Assembly (NCBI GenBank): GCA_027295775.1 | Contig: JAPUKG010000009.1 | Coordinates: 1-37,315, forward strand | Length of the DNA: 37,315 nt | Source of the DNA: Pseudomonadota bacterium | GTDB lineage: Bacteria; Myxococcota_A; UBA9160; UBA4427 | Reading direction: 5' to 3' | Part shown: one piece after another, positions 9,211-19,264 of the stretch | How positions within the stretch are numbered: position 1 is the first letter of the stretch | Layout: every line of letters starts with the position of its first letter | The notes under the pieces: model-generated | What the model was told of the DNA's origin: nothing | Database searches by the model: none | Seen by the model: the letters and a program-made list of their open reading frames with translations, nothing else | Program-made: the position numbers and the translations under genes

Positions 9211-10299
9211 CTAGACCTCCCGCATCCCGGCGCACTCATCGACGATGTGACGGGCGGCCTCGGGGCGCGACAGGCGGCCCGCGGCGGCGCCCATGCGCGC
9301 GAGCTCTTCCGGCGTCTCGAGCAGGGGTAGCAGCGCGGCGGCCAGGGCGTCTGCGTTGAAGCTCCGCGAGTTCAGCATGCGCGCGGCGCCCGCCACCTCG
9401 AGCTCATGGGCGTTGGCGGCCTGGTGGTCGTCGGCCGCATGGGGATAGGGAACGAGCAGGGCGGGCAGCCCGGCCAGCGCCAGCTCCGCCACGGTGAGGC
9501 CGCCCGCGCGGCACAGCGCCAGGTCCGCCCAGCGGTAGCGCGCCGGCATGTTCGGCTCGAAGGCGACGACCTCGGCGGTCACGCCGGACTTCGCATAGGC
9601 CGCGGCGACCCGTTCCCGATCGGCGTCGCCGGCCTGGTGGAAGACCTCGATGGGCGCGTCGGCCAGGCGCGGAAGCGCGGCCATCACCGCCTCATTGATC
9701 TGCCGGGCGCCCTGGCTTCCGCCGAAGACCAGCAGGTGGAAGGGCGGCGCGGGCTCGCGCCGGGGCTCCGCGCCGCCGAAGGCCGCCACCAAAGACTGGC
9801 GCAGGGGCACGCCGAAGCAGCGCACCCGGTCGGGTCGGACACCCAGGCGATCTGCCGTGACGCGGAAGCCCACGAAGACCCGCTTCGCCAGGCGTGCCGC
9901 GATCCGGCTCGAGCGCCCCGGCACCGCGTTGGGCTCGAGCAGGGCCAGGGGCACGCGCGAGAAAACCGACGCGAGCACGGCGGGCATGGACGCGTAGCCG
10001 CCCACCGAGATCAGCCGGTCGGCCGCGAAGCGGCGCAGCTCGCGGTGGGCGCGCAGGGTCGCCGCCAGAATCGAGCAAACACCGGCGGTGCGCCCCAGCA
10101 CGCCGCGTCCCATCACCTGTCGGCTGCCCAGGGTTACCCAGTCGAAGCCGGCCTGGGGGAGCAGGCGCGCCTCGAGTCCCCGGTCCGAGCCCAGGAAGAG
10201 GACCTCGTCGCCGCGCTCGCGGATGGCTTCGCCCAGGGCGAGCGCCGGCGTCACATGTCCGCCGGTGCCGCCTCCCGCGATCACCCACCGGAGCGTCAT
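9211..10299 (-). CDS. murG: UDP-GlcNAc:undecaprenyl-PP-MurNAc-pentapeptide GlcNAc transferase
   Basis: VIAGGGTGGHVTPALALGEAI, FGGSQGARQINEA; start set at MTLRW. Confidence 0.96.
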   Translation of the reverse strand: MTLRWVIAGGGTGGHVTPALALGEAIRERGDEVLFLGSDRGLEARLLPQAGFDWVTLGSRQVMGRGVLGRTAGVCSILAATLRAHRELRRFAADRLISVGGYASMPAVLASVFSRVPLALLEPNAVPGRSSRIAARLAKRVFVGFRVTADRLGVRPDRVRCFGVPLRQSLVAAFGGAEPRREPAPPFHLLVFGGSQGARQINEAVMAALPRLADAPIEVFHQAGDADRERVAAAYAKSGVTAEVVAFEPNMPARYRWADLALCRAGGLTVAELALAGLPALLVPYPHAADDHQAANAHELEVAGAARMLNSRSFNADALAAALLPLLETPEELARMGAAAGRLSRPEAARHIVDECAGMREV

Positions 10300-11471
10300 G
10301 ATCGCTGCCCCGATCGGCGCCGGGATCCCGACTGCGTTCCGCGCGCACCTCTGGTGCCATCGCGCCCGATCGCGAGGAGCAGGCCAGCGGCGAAGCAGCA
10401 CACGACGAGCGACGTGCGCCCGTACGAGAGGAAGGGCAGGGTGAGTCCCTTGGTGGGCAGCAGCCCCATCACCACCGCCGCGTTCACCATGGCGGGGACG
10501 GCCAGGAGACCGGTCATGCCGAAGGCCACCAGCAGGCCGAAGCGGTCGCGGGCGCTGCGGGCAATGCGCGTCCCTGCGATCACCAGGGCGACGAAGGCAC
10601 CGAGCACGGCCAGCACGCCGATCAGCCCGAGCTCTTCAGCGACCAGGGACAGGATGAAGTCGGTGTGCGCCTCGGGCAGGTAGAAGAGCTTCTGGCGGCC
10701 GTCGCCGAGGCCCACGCCAGAGAAGCCGCCCTCGTTGAAGGCGACGATCGACTGCACGAGCTGAAAGCCGCCCTCCTCGTACTGGCTCCAGGGATCGCGG
10801 AACACGACCAGGCGGCGCCACGCGTAGGGATGGGTCCAGGCGTACAGGCCGATCGCCAGCGGTGTGGCCAGGGCGGGCAGGGCGAGCTGGCGCAGCGGCG
10901 TTCCCGCCGCCACCAGTACCAGTCCGACCAGACCCGCGAGCAGGACGGCGCTGCCCAGGTCCGGCTGGAACAGGAGCAGCACGACCAGAGGCAGTGTGAG
11001 TCCGGCCGCGACCGCCGCGCGCCGCACCGAGAGCTCGCGGTGTCCGTCGCGCGGGGCCACCACCGCCGCCACGGCGAGCAGGGTGGTGAGCTTGGTGATC
11101 TCTACCGGCTGGAACCGGAAGTCCAGGAACGGAACCGCCAGCCAGCGCTGCGCCCCGTTCACCTCGACACCGAACGCGGCGGTCGCCACCAGCAGCGCCG
11201 CTCCGGCGCACCAGAGGGGCAGGGCCAGCCACCGCCAGATGGCGAGCGGAACGGCGATGGCGAGGGCGGCCACGGCGATGCCTCCGGCGGCCGCCGCCAC
11301 GTGCTTCACGAAGAGGGGCGGGATGCGGTCCTGGATGGCCAGCGGCGCCGTGGCGCTGTAGCTCATCACGACTCCGAGCCCGAGTAGGAACAGGCCCGCC
11401 AGCAGTACCGCCCCGTCGACGGGCAGGGCGCCCCGGCTCCGCCCATGAGCCTGGGTGCTGGCGCGGCTCAC
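10296..11471 (-). CDS. ftsW: Peptidoglycan glycosyltransferase FtsW (SEDS)
   Basis: Polytopic SEDS protein: GVGLGDGRQKLFYLPEAHTDFILSLVAEELG; between murD and murG. Confidence 0.96.
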   Translation of the reverse strand: MSRASTQAHGRSRGALPVDGAVLLAGLFLLGLGVVMSYSATAPLAIQDRIPPLFVKHVAAAAGGIAVAALAIAVPLAIWRWLALPLWCAGAALLVATAAFGVEVNGAQRWLAVPFLDFRFQPVEITKLTTLLAVAAVVAPRDGHRELSVRRAAVAAGLTLPLVVLLLFQPDLGSAVLLAGLVGLVLVAAGTPLRQLALPALATPLAIGLYAWTHPYAWRRLVVFRDPWSQYEEGGFQLVQSIVAFNEGGFSGVGLGDGRQKLFYLPEAHTDFILSLVAEELGLIGVLAVLGAFVALVIAGTRIARSARDRFGLLVAFGMTGLLAVPAMVNAAVVMGLLPTKGLTLPFLSYGRTSLVVCCFAAGLLLAIGRDGTRGARGTQSGSRRRSGQRS

Positions 11472-12811
11472 CGCGTCTCTCCGTCCGCCAGCGCCGCCAC
11501 CGCCTGGCGGAAGCGTTCGCCGCGCTCCTCGAAGCCCGAGAACTGGTCGAAGCTGGCGCTTGCCGGCGAGAGGAGAACCACGTCCCCCGGCTCCGCCACG
11601 CGCGCCGCGCGGCGCACGGCCTCCTCCAGATTCGGCGCGCGCTCTGTGGCGACGCGCCCGGCCAGCGCCGCCTCGAGGGCGGGCGCTGCCTCGCCGATCA
11701 GGAACGCGGTGCGCACCTGGGCCGCCGCTGCGTCGACCAGCTCGGCGAAGCCCAGGTCCTTGTTGCGTCCGCCGGCGATCCAGACGACGGGCGCCCGGAA
11801 GCTCTCCAGCGAGCGCCGCGCTGCGCCTGGGTTCGTTGCCTTCGAGTCGTTGACGTAGGTGACGCCGCCCAGGGTCGCCACCTCTTCGCAGCGGTGGGGA
11901 AGTCCGGTGAAGCCCGCCAGGCCGGCCGCGCAGCGGCGCGGGTCGGCCCCCAGCTCGACGGCCGCTGCCACCGACGCCAGGACGTTCTCGACGTTGTGGA
12001 TGCCGGGCAGCCGGAGATCGTCCAGCGGCAGGCGCAGGTTCTCGCGCCGCAGGTAGACGCTTCCCCCGTCGAGGGTGACGTCCGCCTCAGGCGATCCCGT
12101 GGCGCTGAAAGTGACGACGCGCGCCTTCGCGGTGGCGGCCATCCCGGCGACGACCGGGTCATCGAAGTTCAGCACCGCGCTGTCATCGGACTGCTGCTGC
12201 GCCAGCAGGCGGCGCTTGGTCTCGGCGTACCTCGAGAAGTTGCCGTGGCGATCCAGATGATCGGGGGTCAGGTTCAGGATCACTGCGACACGAGGCCGAA
12301 AGCTCTCCACGCTCTCGAGCTGGAACGACGACACCTCGAGCACGGCCACGTCCAGGGGCTGCCCCACCAGGGAGAGTGCCGGCGTGCCGATGTTGCCGGC
12401 GGCCCGGGCGCGCAGTCCCGCCGCCCGAAGCAGGGTCTCGAGGATGCGCACGGTAGTGGACTTGCCGTTGGTCCCCGTGACCGCCGCGATCGGAATGCGA
12501 AGGGCGCGGCCCGCGAGCTCGATGTCGCCCCACGCCCGCCGCGCGCGGGTACCGTAGCGGGCGTACGGGATGCCCGGGCTCGGAACCACCAGGTCGTAGT
12601 CCGCCGGATCCGGGAAGGGACGCCCGGTGATCACCGGGACCCGCGATCCCAGCTCCGCAGCGAGCTCGGCCACGACCGCGGGGCCGATCTCCGTCTCCGT
12701 TCGCTCGTCGGCCACCGTCACCCGCGCGCCCTGCTCGCACAGGAAGCGCGCGGCGCTGCGTCCGGTGATGCCGAGTCCGAGCACGAGTATCTCCTTCCCC
12801 GCGAGCTCCAT
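11468..12811 (-). CDS. murD: UDP-N-acetylmuramoylalanine--D-glutamate ligase
   Basis: ILVLGLGITGRSAARFL, VTGTNGKSTTVRI, LNLTPDHLDRHG. Confidence 0.96.
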   Translation of the reverse strand: MELAGKEILVLGLGITGRSAARFLCEQGARVTVADERTETEIGPAVVAELAAELGSRVPVITGRPFPDPADYDLVVPSPGIPYARYGTRARRAWGDIELAGRALRIPIAAVTGTNGKSTTVRILETLLRAAGLRARAAGNIGTPALSLVGQPLDVAVLEVSSFQLESVESFRPRVAVILNLTPDHLDRHGNFSRYAETKRRLLAQQQSDDSAVLNFDDPVVAGMAATAKARVVTFSATGSPEADVTLDGGSVYLRRENLRLPLDDLRLPGIHNVENVLASVAAAVELGADPRRCAAGLAGFTGLPHRCEEVATLGGVTYVNDSKATNPGAARRSLESFRAPVVWIAGGRNKDLGFAELVDAAAAQVRTAFLIGEAAPALEAALAGRVATERAPNLEEAVRRAARVAEPGDVVLLSPASASFDQFSGFEERGERFRQAVAALADGETR

Positions 12812-12815
12812 TGCC

Positions 12816-13889
12816 TCAGCGCAGCTTCAGTGACGACAGTGCCACCAGGCCGAGGATGATCGAGACGATCCAGAAGCGGACGACGATCTTCTGCTCGGGC
12901 CAGCCGAGCTTCTCGTAGTGGTGGTGGATGGGGGCCATCAGGAAGACCCGCTTGCCCGTCAGCTTGAACGAGACCACCTGGATCATCACCGAGACCGTCT
13001 CCACCACGAAGATCCCGCCCACCACGGCGAGCAGGATCTCCTGCCGGATCAGCACCGCGATGGTTCCGAGGGCGCCGCCGAGGGCCAGCGCGCCCACGTC
13101 TCCCATGAAGAGCTGGGCGGGAGAGGCGTTGAACCACAGGAAGCCCAGTCCGCCGCCCACCAGCGCGCCGCAGAAGATGGCGAGCTGACCGGCGCCCGGG
13201 ACCGACTTGATGCCCAGGTACTCGGCGATGCCCGCGTGCCCCGCGGCGTAGGCCAGCATCAGGAAGGTGCCGCCCGCGATCATCACCGGCCCGATGGCCA
13301 ACCCGTCGAGTCCGTCGGTCAGATTCACGCCGTTGCTGGCGGCCACGATGATGAAGGTGGCGAGCGGTACATACAGCCAGCCCAGGTTCGGGGTGAAGTC
13401 CTTGAAGAACGGCACCGCGAGCTCGCGGTCGAAGCCGGGATCGGTGTAGATTGCCAGGGCCACCAGCGCGGCCAGGGCCGTCTGCCACATGATCTTCGTG
13501 CGCGCTGAGATTCCCGCGCTGTGTCCCTCCCGAACCTTCCTGTAGTCGTCGATGAAGCCGAGCACGCCGTAGCCGGCGGTCAGTCCGATCACGATCCACA
13601 CGAAGCGGTTGGTCAGATCCGCCCATAGGAAGACCGACACGCCCAGCGACAGGAGGATCAGCAGGCCGCCCATGGTGGGAGTGCCTTCCTTCGCCTGGTG
13701 GTCGGGACCGATCTCGCGGATCGGCTGCCCAATCCGCAGTGTGGCCAGCCGCCGGATCAGCCAGGGGCCGACGAGGAAGGAGATGAAGAGCGCGGTGAGC
13801 GTCGCCGCCGCAGTCCGGAAGGTGATGTACTGGACGACGTTGAAGCCGCCGAACTGATCGCGCAGCGGGAACAGCAGGTAGTAGAGCAC
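12816..13889 (-). CDS. mraY: Phospho-N-acetylmuramoyl-pentapeptide-transferase
   Basis: EGTPTMGGLLI, NLTDGLDGLAIG, MAPIHHHYEKLGWPE; GTG start overlapping the murF stop by 1 nt. Confidence 0.97.
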   Translation of the reverse strand: MLYYLLFPLRDQFGGFNVVQYITFRTAAATLTALFISFLVGPWLIRRLATLRIGQPIREIGPDHQAKEGTPTMGGLLILLSLGVSVFLWADLTNRFVWIVIGLTAGYGVLGFIDDYRKVREGHSAGISARTKIMWQTALAALVALAIYTDPGFDRELAVPFFKDFTPNLGWLYVPLATFIIVAASNGVNLTDGLDGLAIGPVMIAGGTFLMLAYAAGHAGIAEYLGIKSVPGAGQLAIFCGALVGGGLGFLWFNASPAQLFMGDVGALALGGALGTIAVLIRQEILLAVVGGIFVVETVSVMIQVVSFKLTGKRVFLMAPIHHHYEKLGWPEQKIVVRFWIVSIILGLVALSSLKLR

Positions 13890-15292
13890 TATCCAGTCTC
13901 CTTGGAAGTGAGGGCCGCTACGACCCGCTCCATCTGCATGGCGCGCGATCCCTTGACCAGCACCCAGTCCCGCGGGCGCAGGAGGTCCCGCACGGCGCGG
14001 CTGGCGGCAGCGTGGTCGGGCACGGCGCGGGCCCGGCCCCCGTCCATGCCGGCCGCCGCGGCTGCCTCGGCCACCAGGGGCGCGCGCTCCCCGAGCGCAA
14101 ACAGGAAGTCGACGCCGAGCTCGGCCGCGGCGCGGCCGGCCTGCCGGTGGGCCTCTTCCGTGTCGTCGCCGAGCTCGCCCATGTCGCCCACCACCGCCAG
14201 CCCGCGGCCGTCGCCCTTCAGCCGCGCCAGGGTCTCGAGAGCGGCGCGCAGCGACTGCGGGTTGGCGTTGTAGGTGTCGTCGATCAGGGTCACGTCGCCG
14301 GCGAGCGCGATCCGCGCCATGCGCCCGCCCACGTTGCGGTAGGCCCCGAGACCGGTGCGGATGTCGTCCAGGCTCGCCCCCGCGGCCAGTGCCGCCGCGG
14401 CAGCGGCGGTGGCGTTGATCACTGTGGTCTCGCCGAGACCGGGGACCCGGAGCGAGATCTCGCCCTCCGGCGTGGTGAGATCGAAGGTGAAGGTCCCCTC
14501 GTCCAGGAAGCGGATCTTTCGCGCCACCACCTCGGCGTTCGAGCGGGTCGAGTAGCCGAGTACCGCGCCGGGCGCGCGCCGCGCCTGCTCACCAACCCGT
14601 GCGTCGTCGCGATTCACCACGGCGATACCGTCCTCAGCGAGAGCGGCGAAGAGGTCGCCCTTCTCTCGCGCGATCTCGTCGCGGCTGCCCAGGAACTCGA
14701 TGTGGGCGATCCCGACGTTGGTGACCAGGCCGACGGTCGGCGCGGAGATCGCCGCCAGGCGGGCGATCTCGCCCCGGTGGTTCATTCCCAGCTCGACCAC
14801 GGCGCTCTGGTGCTCGGGGCGCAGGCGCAGCAGGGTGAGCGGTAGACCGAACTCGTTGTTCAGATTGCCCTCGTTCTTGAGGCACGCCGCGCGCACGGAC
14901 AAGATCGATGCGCACATCTCCTTGGTGGTGGTCTTTCCGCTGCTCCCGGTCACCGCGACGACTGGACCGCGGAAGGTTGCGCGATGGCCCGCGGCCAGGG
15001 AGCCCAGGGCGGCGGTGGTGTCGTCGACCTCGAGCACGGCCGTGTCCCCGGGAAGCGCGTCGTCCGCGACTCGACCGCGCTCGACCACCAGCGCCGCGGC
15101 GCCCGCCTCCAGCGCCTGGGACAGGAAGGAGTGGGCGTCGTGGCGGGGCCCACGGATGGCGACGAAGAGCTCTCCGGATGCGATCGCGCGGGAATCGATG
15201 GAGACGCCGGTGACGGGTTTCTCTTCGGCGCCTCGGCGCAGGCTCGCGCCAGTCCAACGCACGGCGTCGCCCAGCTGGAAGGCGGCGCTCAT
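13889..15292 (-). CDS. murF: UDP-MurNAc-tripeptide:D-Ala-D-Ala ligase
   Basis: VAVTGSSGKTTTKEM, LNNEFGLPLTLL, DDTYNANPQSLRAAL. Confidence 0.96.
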   Translation of the reverse strand: MSAAFQLGDAVRWTGASLRRGAEEKPVTGVSIDSRAIASGELFVAIRGPRHDAHSFLSQALEAGAAALVVERGRVADDALPGDTAVLEVDDTTAALGSLAAGHRATFRGPVVAVTGSSGKTTTKEMCASILSVRAACLKNEGNLNNEFGLPLTLLRLRPEHQSAVVELGMNHRGEIARLAAISAPTVGLVTNVGIAHIEFLGSRDEIAREKGDLFAALAEDGIAVVNRDDARVGEQARRAPGAVLGYSTRSNAEVVARKIRFLDEGTFTFDLTTPEGEISLRVPGLGETTVINATAAAAAALAAGASLDDIRTGLGAYRNVGGRMARIALAGDVTLIDDTYNANPQSLRAALETLARLKGDGRGLAVVGDMGELGDDTEEAHRQAGRAAAELGVDFLFALGERAPLVAEAAAAAGMDGGRARAVPDHAAASRAVRDLLRPRDWVLVKGSRAMQMERVVAALTSKETG

Positions 15293-16848
15293 CGCAGCTC
15301 CCCCCGCACCACGGCCCGGAGCGCCCGGCGCGCCTCGTCCCGGTCGTCGAAGGGCAGCTTTTCGCGACCCACGATCTGGTAGTCCTCGTGGCCCTTGCCG
15401 GCCAGCACGACCATGTCGTCGGTGCGCGCCATGACGATGGCGCGCCGAATCGCCGCGCGCCGGTCCTCGATCACGGCATACGCGCCTTCGCGCGCATCCA
15501 GCTCCTCGGGCTCGGTGCGGGAGAGGGCACCCAGCCCGCCCTCCACGTCGCGCAGGATCGCGGCGGGATCCTCGCTGCGCGGGTTGTCGCTGGTGGCGAT
15601 CACCCGGTCGCTGAAGCGCGCCACGGCCTCGGCCATGAGCGGACGCTTGGTGGTGTCCCGGTCGCCACCGCAGCCGAAGACGGTGATCAGCCGTCCGCGC
15701 ACCAGCGGACGGAGCGCGAGCAGCAGCTTTTCCACGGCGTCCGGCGTGTGCGCGTAGTCGACCACGACCGCGGGCAGCGCGGCTCCCTCCACGTCGATCA
15801 GTTCGACGCGGCCGGGAACCTGGGGGCAGGCTGCAACGCCTCGGGCGATGGAGTCGGGGTCGATGCCCAGCGCCTCTGCGATTCCGCAGGCCACGATCAG
15901 GTTCTCGAGATTGAAGTCGCCGACCAGGGGGAGGTCCAGGTCGATCTCCCCCGACGGCAGCTGCACTCGCGCGCGGCTTCCGGACAGCCGCACCTCCGCG
16001 CGGAGCAGGCGCACCTCGGCATCCCTGTCGAGATCGCGAGTGGTGCGCAGGATGGTGGCGCCGGCGCCCAGCGCCTCGGCGCACAGCTTCTCGCTGGCGG
16101 GGTCGTCGACGTTGATGACCGCTCGCCCACCCGGCGCCAGGCACTCTCGGAAGAGCAGAGCCTTCGACTCCAGGTAGGCGTCCATGCTGCCGTGGAAGTC
16201 CAGGTGGTCCTGGGTCAGGTTCGTGAAGGCGCCCACCGCGAATCGGCAACCGTTCACACGACCGAGCTCGAGGCCGTGGGACGAGACCTCCATCACCACC
16301 GCCTCCACGCCGTGGGTGCGCATGGAGCGCAAGCTGCGCTGGAGGTCGAGACTCTCGGGCGTTGTGTTGACCGCCGGGATGCGCTCGCCGGCGTATCGGA
16401 CCTCGACCGTGCCGATGAGCCCGGTGCGGATCCCCGCGCGACCGAGGATCGACTCGGTGAGGTAGCTGGTGCTGGTCTTGCCATTGGTTCCGGTGATGCC
16501 GATCAGCGTGCACTCGCTGGCGGGCTCTCCGAAGAAGCGGGTGGCCACCGGGGCCAGCGCCCGCCGGCTGTCGTTCACGACGACCACCGGGGGGAGGTCG
16601 GTCGACTCGGACCGAGGCGGCGCTTCCTCCACCATGAGTGCTGCAGCGCCGAGCTCGACGGCCTGGGCGAGGAAGTCGTGACCGTCGAACGAGTCCCCTC
16701 GCAGCGCCACGAACAGATCCCCGGGCGCGATGCGCCTGGAGTCGTAGGAGATGCCGCGGATCACCGGGTCGTCCGAAGGGTTGGTCCGGATCCACTGCAG
16801 CGGCGCGTGCTCGGGGGGAAGCGCTGCGAGCAGGGCGGAGAGCCGCAT
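15289..16848 (-). CDS. murE: UDP-MurNAc-L-Ala-D-Glu:meso-DAP ligase
   Basis: GITGTNGKTSTSYL; ATSDNPRSEDP (DNPR motif associated with meso-DAP specificity). Confidence 0.96.
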   Translation of the reverse strand: MRLSALLAALPPEHAPLQWIRTNPSDDPVIRGISYDSRRIAPGDLFVALRGDSFDGHDFLAQAVELGAAALMVEEAPPRSESTDLPPVVVVNDSRRALAPVATRFFGEPASECTLIGITGTNGKTSTSYLTESILGRAGIRTGLIGTVEVRYAGERIPAVNTTPESLDLQRSLRSMRTHGVEAVVMEVSSHGLELGRVNGCRFAVGAFTNLTQDHLDFHGSMDAYLESKALLFRECLAPGGRAVINVDDPASEKLCAEALGAGATILRTTRDLDRDAEVRLLRAEVRLSGSRARVQLPSGEIDLDLPLVGDFNLENLIVACGIAEALGIDPDSIARGVAACPQVPGRVELIDVEGAALPAVVVDYAHTPDAVEKLLLALRPLVRGRLITVFGCGGDRDTTKRPLMAEAVARFSDRVIATSDNPRSEDPAAILRDVEGGLGALSRTEPEELDAREGAYAVIEDRRAAIRRAIVMARTDDMVVLAGKGHEDYQIVGREKLPFDDRDEARRALRAVVRGELR

Positions 16849-18908
16849 CAGCCCTCTCCCCTCCGAGCTCCCGCGAAGCGGACGAACACCCGCCGGTCCC
16901 CGCCGTCCAGAATGGCGCCGGGATGGGGCTCCTGCTGGACCGCCGTTCCGCGGCCGTTGAACTCGAGCTCGATCTGGTTCTCGGACGTGATCCGGATCAC
17001 CTCGTCGAGAGAGAGGCCCAGGAAGTCGGGCAGCAGGATGCGGTCGTCGTCCGCCTGGGTCACTCGCACTGGGGTTTCCTCGGCCCCGCGGACCGGGTCG
17101 CCCTGGGGCGGCCGGTGCGGGGCGGGCCGCTCTTCTTCAGGTTCGATGGCGGCGGGCGGCGTCGGGTTCCGTTTGGCGAGCCGCGTCTCGGGCAGCGGCG
17201 CTGGAGCCGGCTGGGGCTCCGTCGCGATTCCGAGCAGCGCGAGCTGGGCCGCCGCAACCCGGGCGAAGAGCGGGGCCGCGGAGGAGCCGCCGATGTGCGC
17301 GCCGCGGTCGGGCTCGTCGAGCGCGGCCACGATCACCAGGTGCGGATCGTCGGCGGGGACCGCGCCCACGAACCAGGCAATGAAGTCCTTTTTGGAGTAC
17401 GAGCCGGTCTCGGGGTCGAGCTTCTGGGCGGTGCCCGTCTTGCCCGCCACGCGCAGGCCCTTGAGCCCAGCCTGGCGACCGGTCCCGTGGGTTCCTACGA
17501 CGCCCTCCATCATGCGCAGCACCGCGTCGGCGGTGTCGGCGCTGACGACCCGCCGGGTGGTCCTGGGCTCGGTGCGAATCCAGCCGCTACCGTCGCCGCG
17601 GCGGCGCGCGGCGATCAGACGGGGCGCGATCCAGACGCCGCCGTTGGCCAGGGCCGCGGTGGCGGCCGCGAGCTGGATCGGCGTCACGCCGATCCCCTGT
17701 CCGAAGGCGATGTTGGCGTGGTCGAGGGGCTTCCACTCCCGCCAGGGGCGCAGTAGGCCCGCGGACTCGACCGGAAAGCCACTTCGGGTGGAGGCGCCGA
17801 AGCCGAAGCGGACCAGACCTTCGTGGTGGGCGGCCGGACCGAGGCGCTGTGCGATCTGCACCGCGCCGACGTTGCTCGAGACGCGAACGACGCCGGACAC
17901 GTCGAGGATGCCGTAGTCGTGGGTGTCGTGGATCCATTTGCCGGGCACGTGGATGCGGCCCTCGCTGCAGTCGAAGCGATCCGACGCGCGGATGACGCCG
18001 GCCTCGAGCGCGCTCGCTACCAGGAAGATCTTGAGTGTCGATCCCGGCTCGACGGCGTCGAGGAAGACCCGCGAGCGCGTCGTCCAATAGTCGAGCTCGC
18101 GGAACCGATTGGGATCGAAGCTCGGTGCTTCGGCCATCGCGAGTATCTCGCCGGTCTTCGGATCCAGACTGAGAACGGTGCCAGCCCGGGCGCCGGTCTT
18201 CTCGAGGCTCTCGCGCAGCGCCCTCTCCGCCTCGGCCTGCATCCGCGAGTCGAGGGTCAGGGCGACGTCGCCGCCGGCGGACTCGCGGGGCGCCACGGCC
18301 GTGGTGGCCAGAAGTCGGCCGCTGCCGTCGCGCTCCACCGGCGCGCTGCGCGCGCTGCCGCGCAGCCAGGCGTCTTCCTGCTGCTCGACCCCGCGAACGC
18401 CCTCGCCGTCGATGTTGGCGAAGCCGATGGCGTGCGCGGCCAGCTCCGCGCCGGGATAGGCGCGCTTCGACTCGTGCACGATGCCCACGCCAGGCAGGCC
18501 CAGGGCCTCCACGGCCCGAGCCCGGTCCGGATCCACCCACCGGGCCACGAATGTGAAACGCGTGCGGCCGCGCAGCCGCGCGGTCAGCTTGCGCCGGGAG
18601 AGTCCGAGCTTCTGCGTGAGCTGTCGGACCACGGCGTCGCGATCGCCGAGTTCGCTCGGCAGCACGTAGACCGAGGGCGCCGCCACCGTCACCGCCAGCT
18701 CGACGCCGTTGCGGTCGACGATGAGACCCCGCGCCGGCGGCAGGTGCAGTGTGGTGTGGACCTGCCGGTCGCGTTGCCACTCGCCCCGCTGGGTGTCGAT
18801 CACCGTGAGGTGGGCGGCGCGGCCGGCCAGCACCGCGAACAGGATCAGGAAGACGGCGCGCAACGCACCCACACGAGCGCAAGCGGCGCGAAGCGCGGTC
18901 GACCTCAT
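16848..18908 (-). CDS. ftsI: Penicillin-binding protein FtsI with C-terminal PASTA domain
   Basis: EPGSTLKIF (SxxK), SSN, GKTGTAQ (KTG); C-terminal LLPDFLGLSLDEVIRI… PASTA-like repeat. Confidence 0.95.
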   Translation of the reverse strand: MRSTALRAACARVGALRAVFLILFAVLAGRAAHLTVIDTQRGEWQRDRQVHTTLHLPPARGLIVDRNGVELAVTVAAPSVYVLPSELGDRDAVVRQLTQKLGLSRRKLTARLRGRTRFTFVARWVDPDRARAVEALGLPGVGIVHESKRAYPGAELAAHAIGFANIDGEGVRGVEQQEDAWLRGSARSAPVERDGSGRLLATTAVAPRESAGGDVALTLDSRMQAEAERALRESLEKTGARAGTVLSLDPKTGEILAMAEAPSFDPNRFRELDYWTTRSRVFLDAVEPGSTLKIFLVASALEAGVIRASDRFDCSEGRIHVPGKWIHDTHDYGILDVSGVVRVSSNVGAVQIAQRLGPAAHHEGLVRFGFGASTRSGFPVESAGLLRPWREWKPLDHANIAFGQGIGVTPIQLAAATAALANGGVWIAPRLIAARRRGDGSGWIRTEPRTTRRVVSADTADAVLRMMEGVVGTHGTGRQAGLKGLRVAGKTGTAQKLDPETGSYSKKDFIAWFVGAVPADDPHLVIVAALDEPDRGAHIGGSSAAPLFARVAAAQLALLGIATEPQPAPAPLPETRLAKRNPTPPAAIEPEEERPAPHRPPQGDPVRGAEETPVRVTQADDDRILLPDFLGLSLDEVIRITSENQIELEFNGRGTAVQQEPHPGAILDGGDRRVFVRFAGARRGEG

Positions 18909-19264
18909 GGCCGGGCTCCGGCCCCTGTGTCGTCGGCGAACGGGAGGCGGATCACGTGTTCCGGGCGCACGAACCCGCGTTCGCGGGCGTGCTCGGCCAG
19001 GAGCGACGGCTGGCGGAGCTGGCGCATCTCGACGGTCAGCTCGCGCTTCTCGGCCAGCAGCGACTGCTCGCGGGCGACGGCGTCGGCCAGCGCGTAGCGG
19101 ACGCGCAGCAGATCCACCCGGAGCACCGCCACGAGCAGGGCGGCCAGCAGCGCCGCCGCCAGGATCGGCGCGATCTCCCGGACGCGAGGCCGCCAGCGCA
19201 CCGCCCGCCCCGAGAAGTCGAGCCCGACGAGGTCGAGACCCCTGCGTGCGCTGCGCACGCTCAC
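18905..19264 (-). CDS. ftsL: Cell division protein FtsL-like
   Basis: Small bitopic protein with coiled coil between rsmH and ftsI; GTG start overlapping the rsmH stop (GTGA). Confidence 0.8.
   Translation of the reverse strand: MSVRSARRGLDLVGLDFSGRAVRWRPRVREIAPILAAALLAALLVAVLRVDLLRVRYALADAVAREQSLLAEKRELTVEMRQLRQPSLLAEHARERGFVRPEHVIRLPFADDTGAGARP

Noticed and set aside
7613-9214. 533-aa plus ORF and many similar antisense ORFs
   Set aside because: Antisense to strongly recognised murC/murB; long open antisense frames are expected at this GC content.
13889-16795. 968-aa minus ORF suggesting a MurE-MurF fusion
   Set aside because: Its N-terminal half is an off-frame translation of murE; genuine murF starts at 15292 and overlaps murE by 4 nt.
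15388-17916. 842-aa plus-strand ORF
   Set aside because: Antisense to murE/ftsI; composition typical of spurious GC-rich antisense frames, no recognisable domain.
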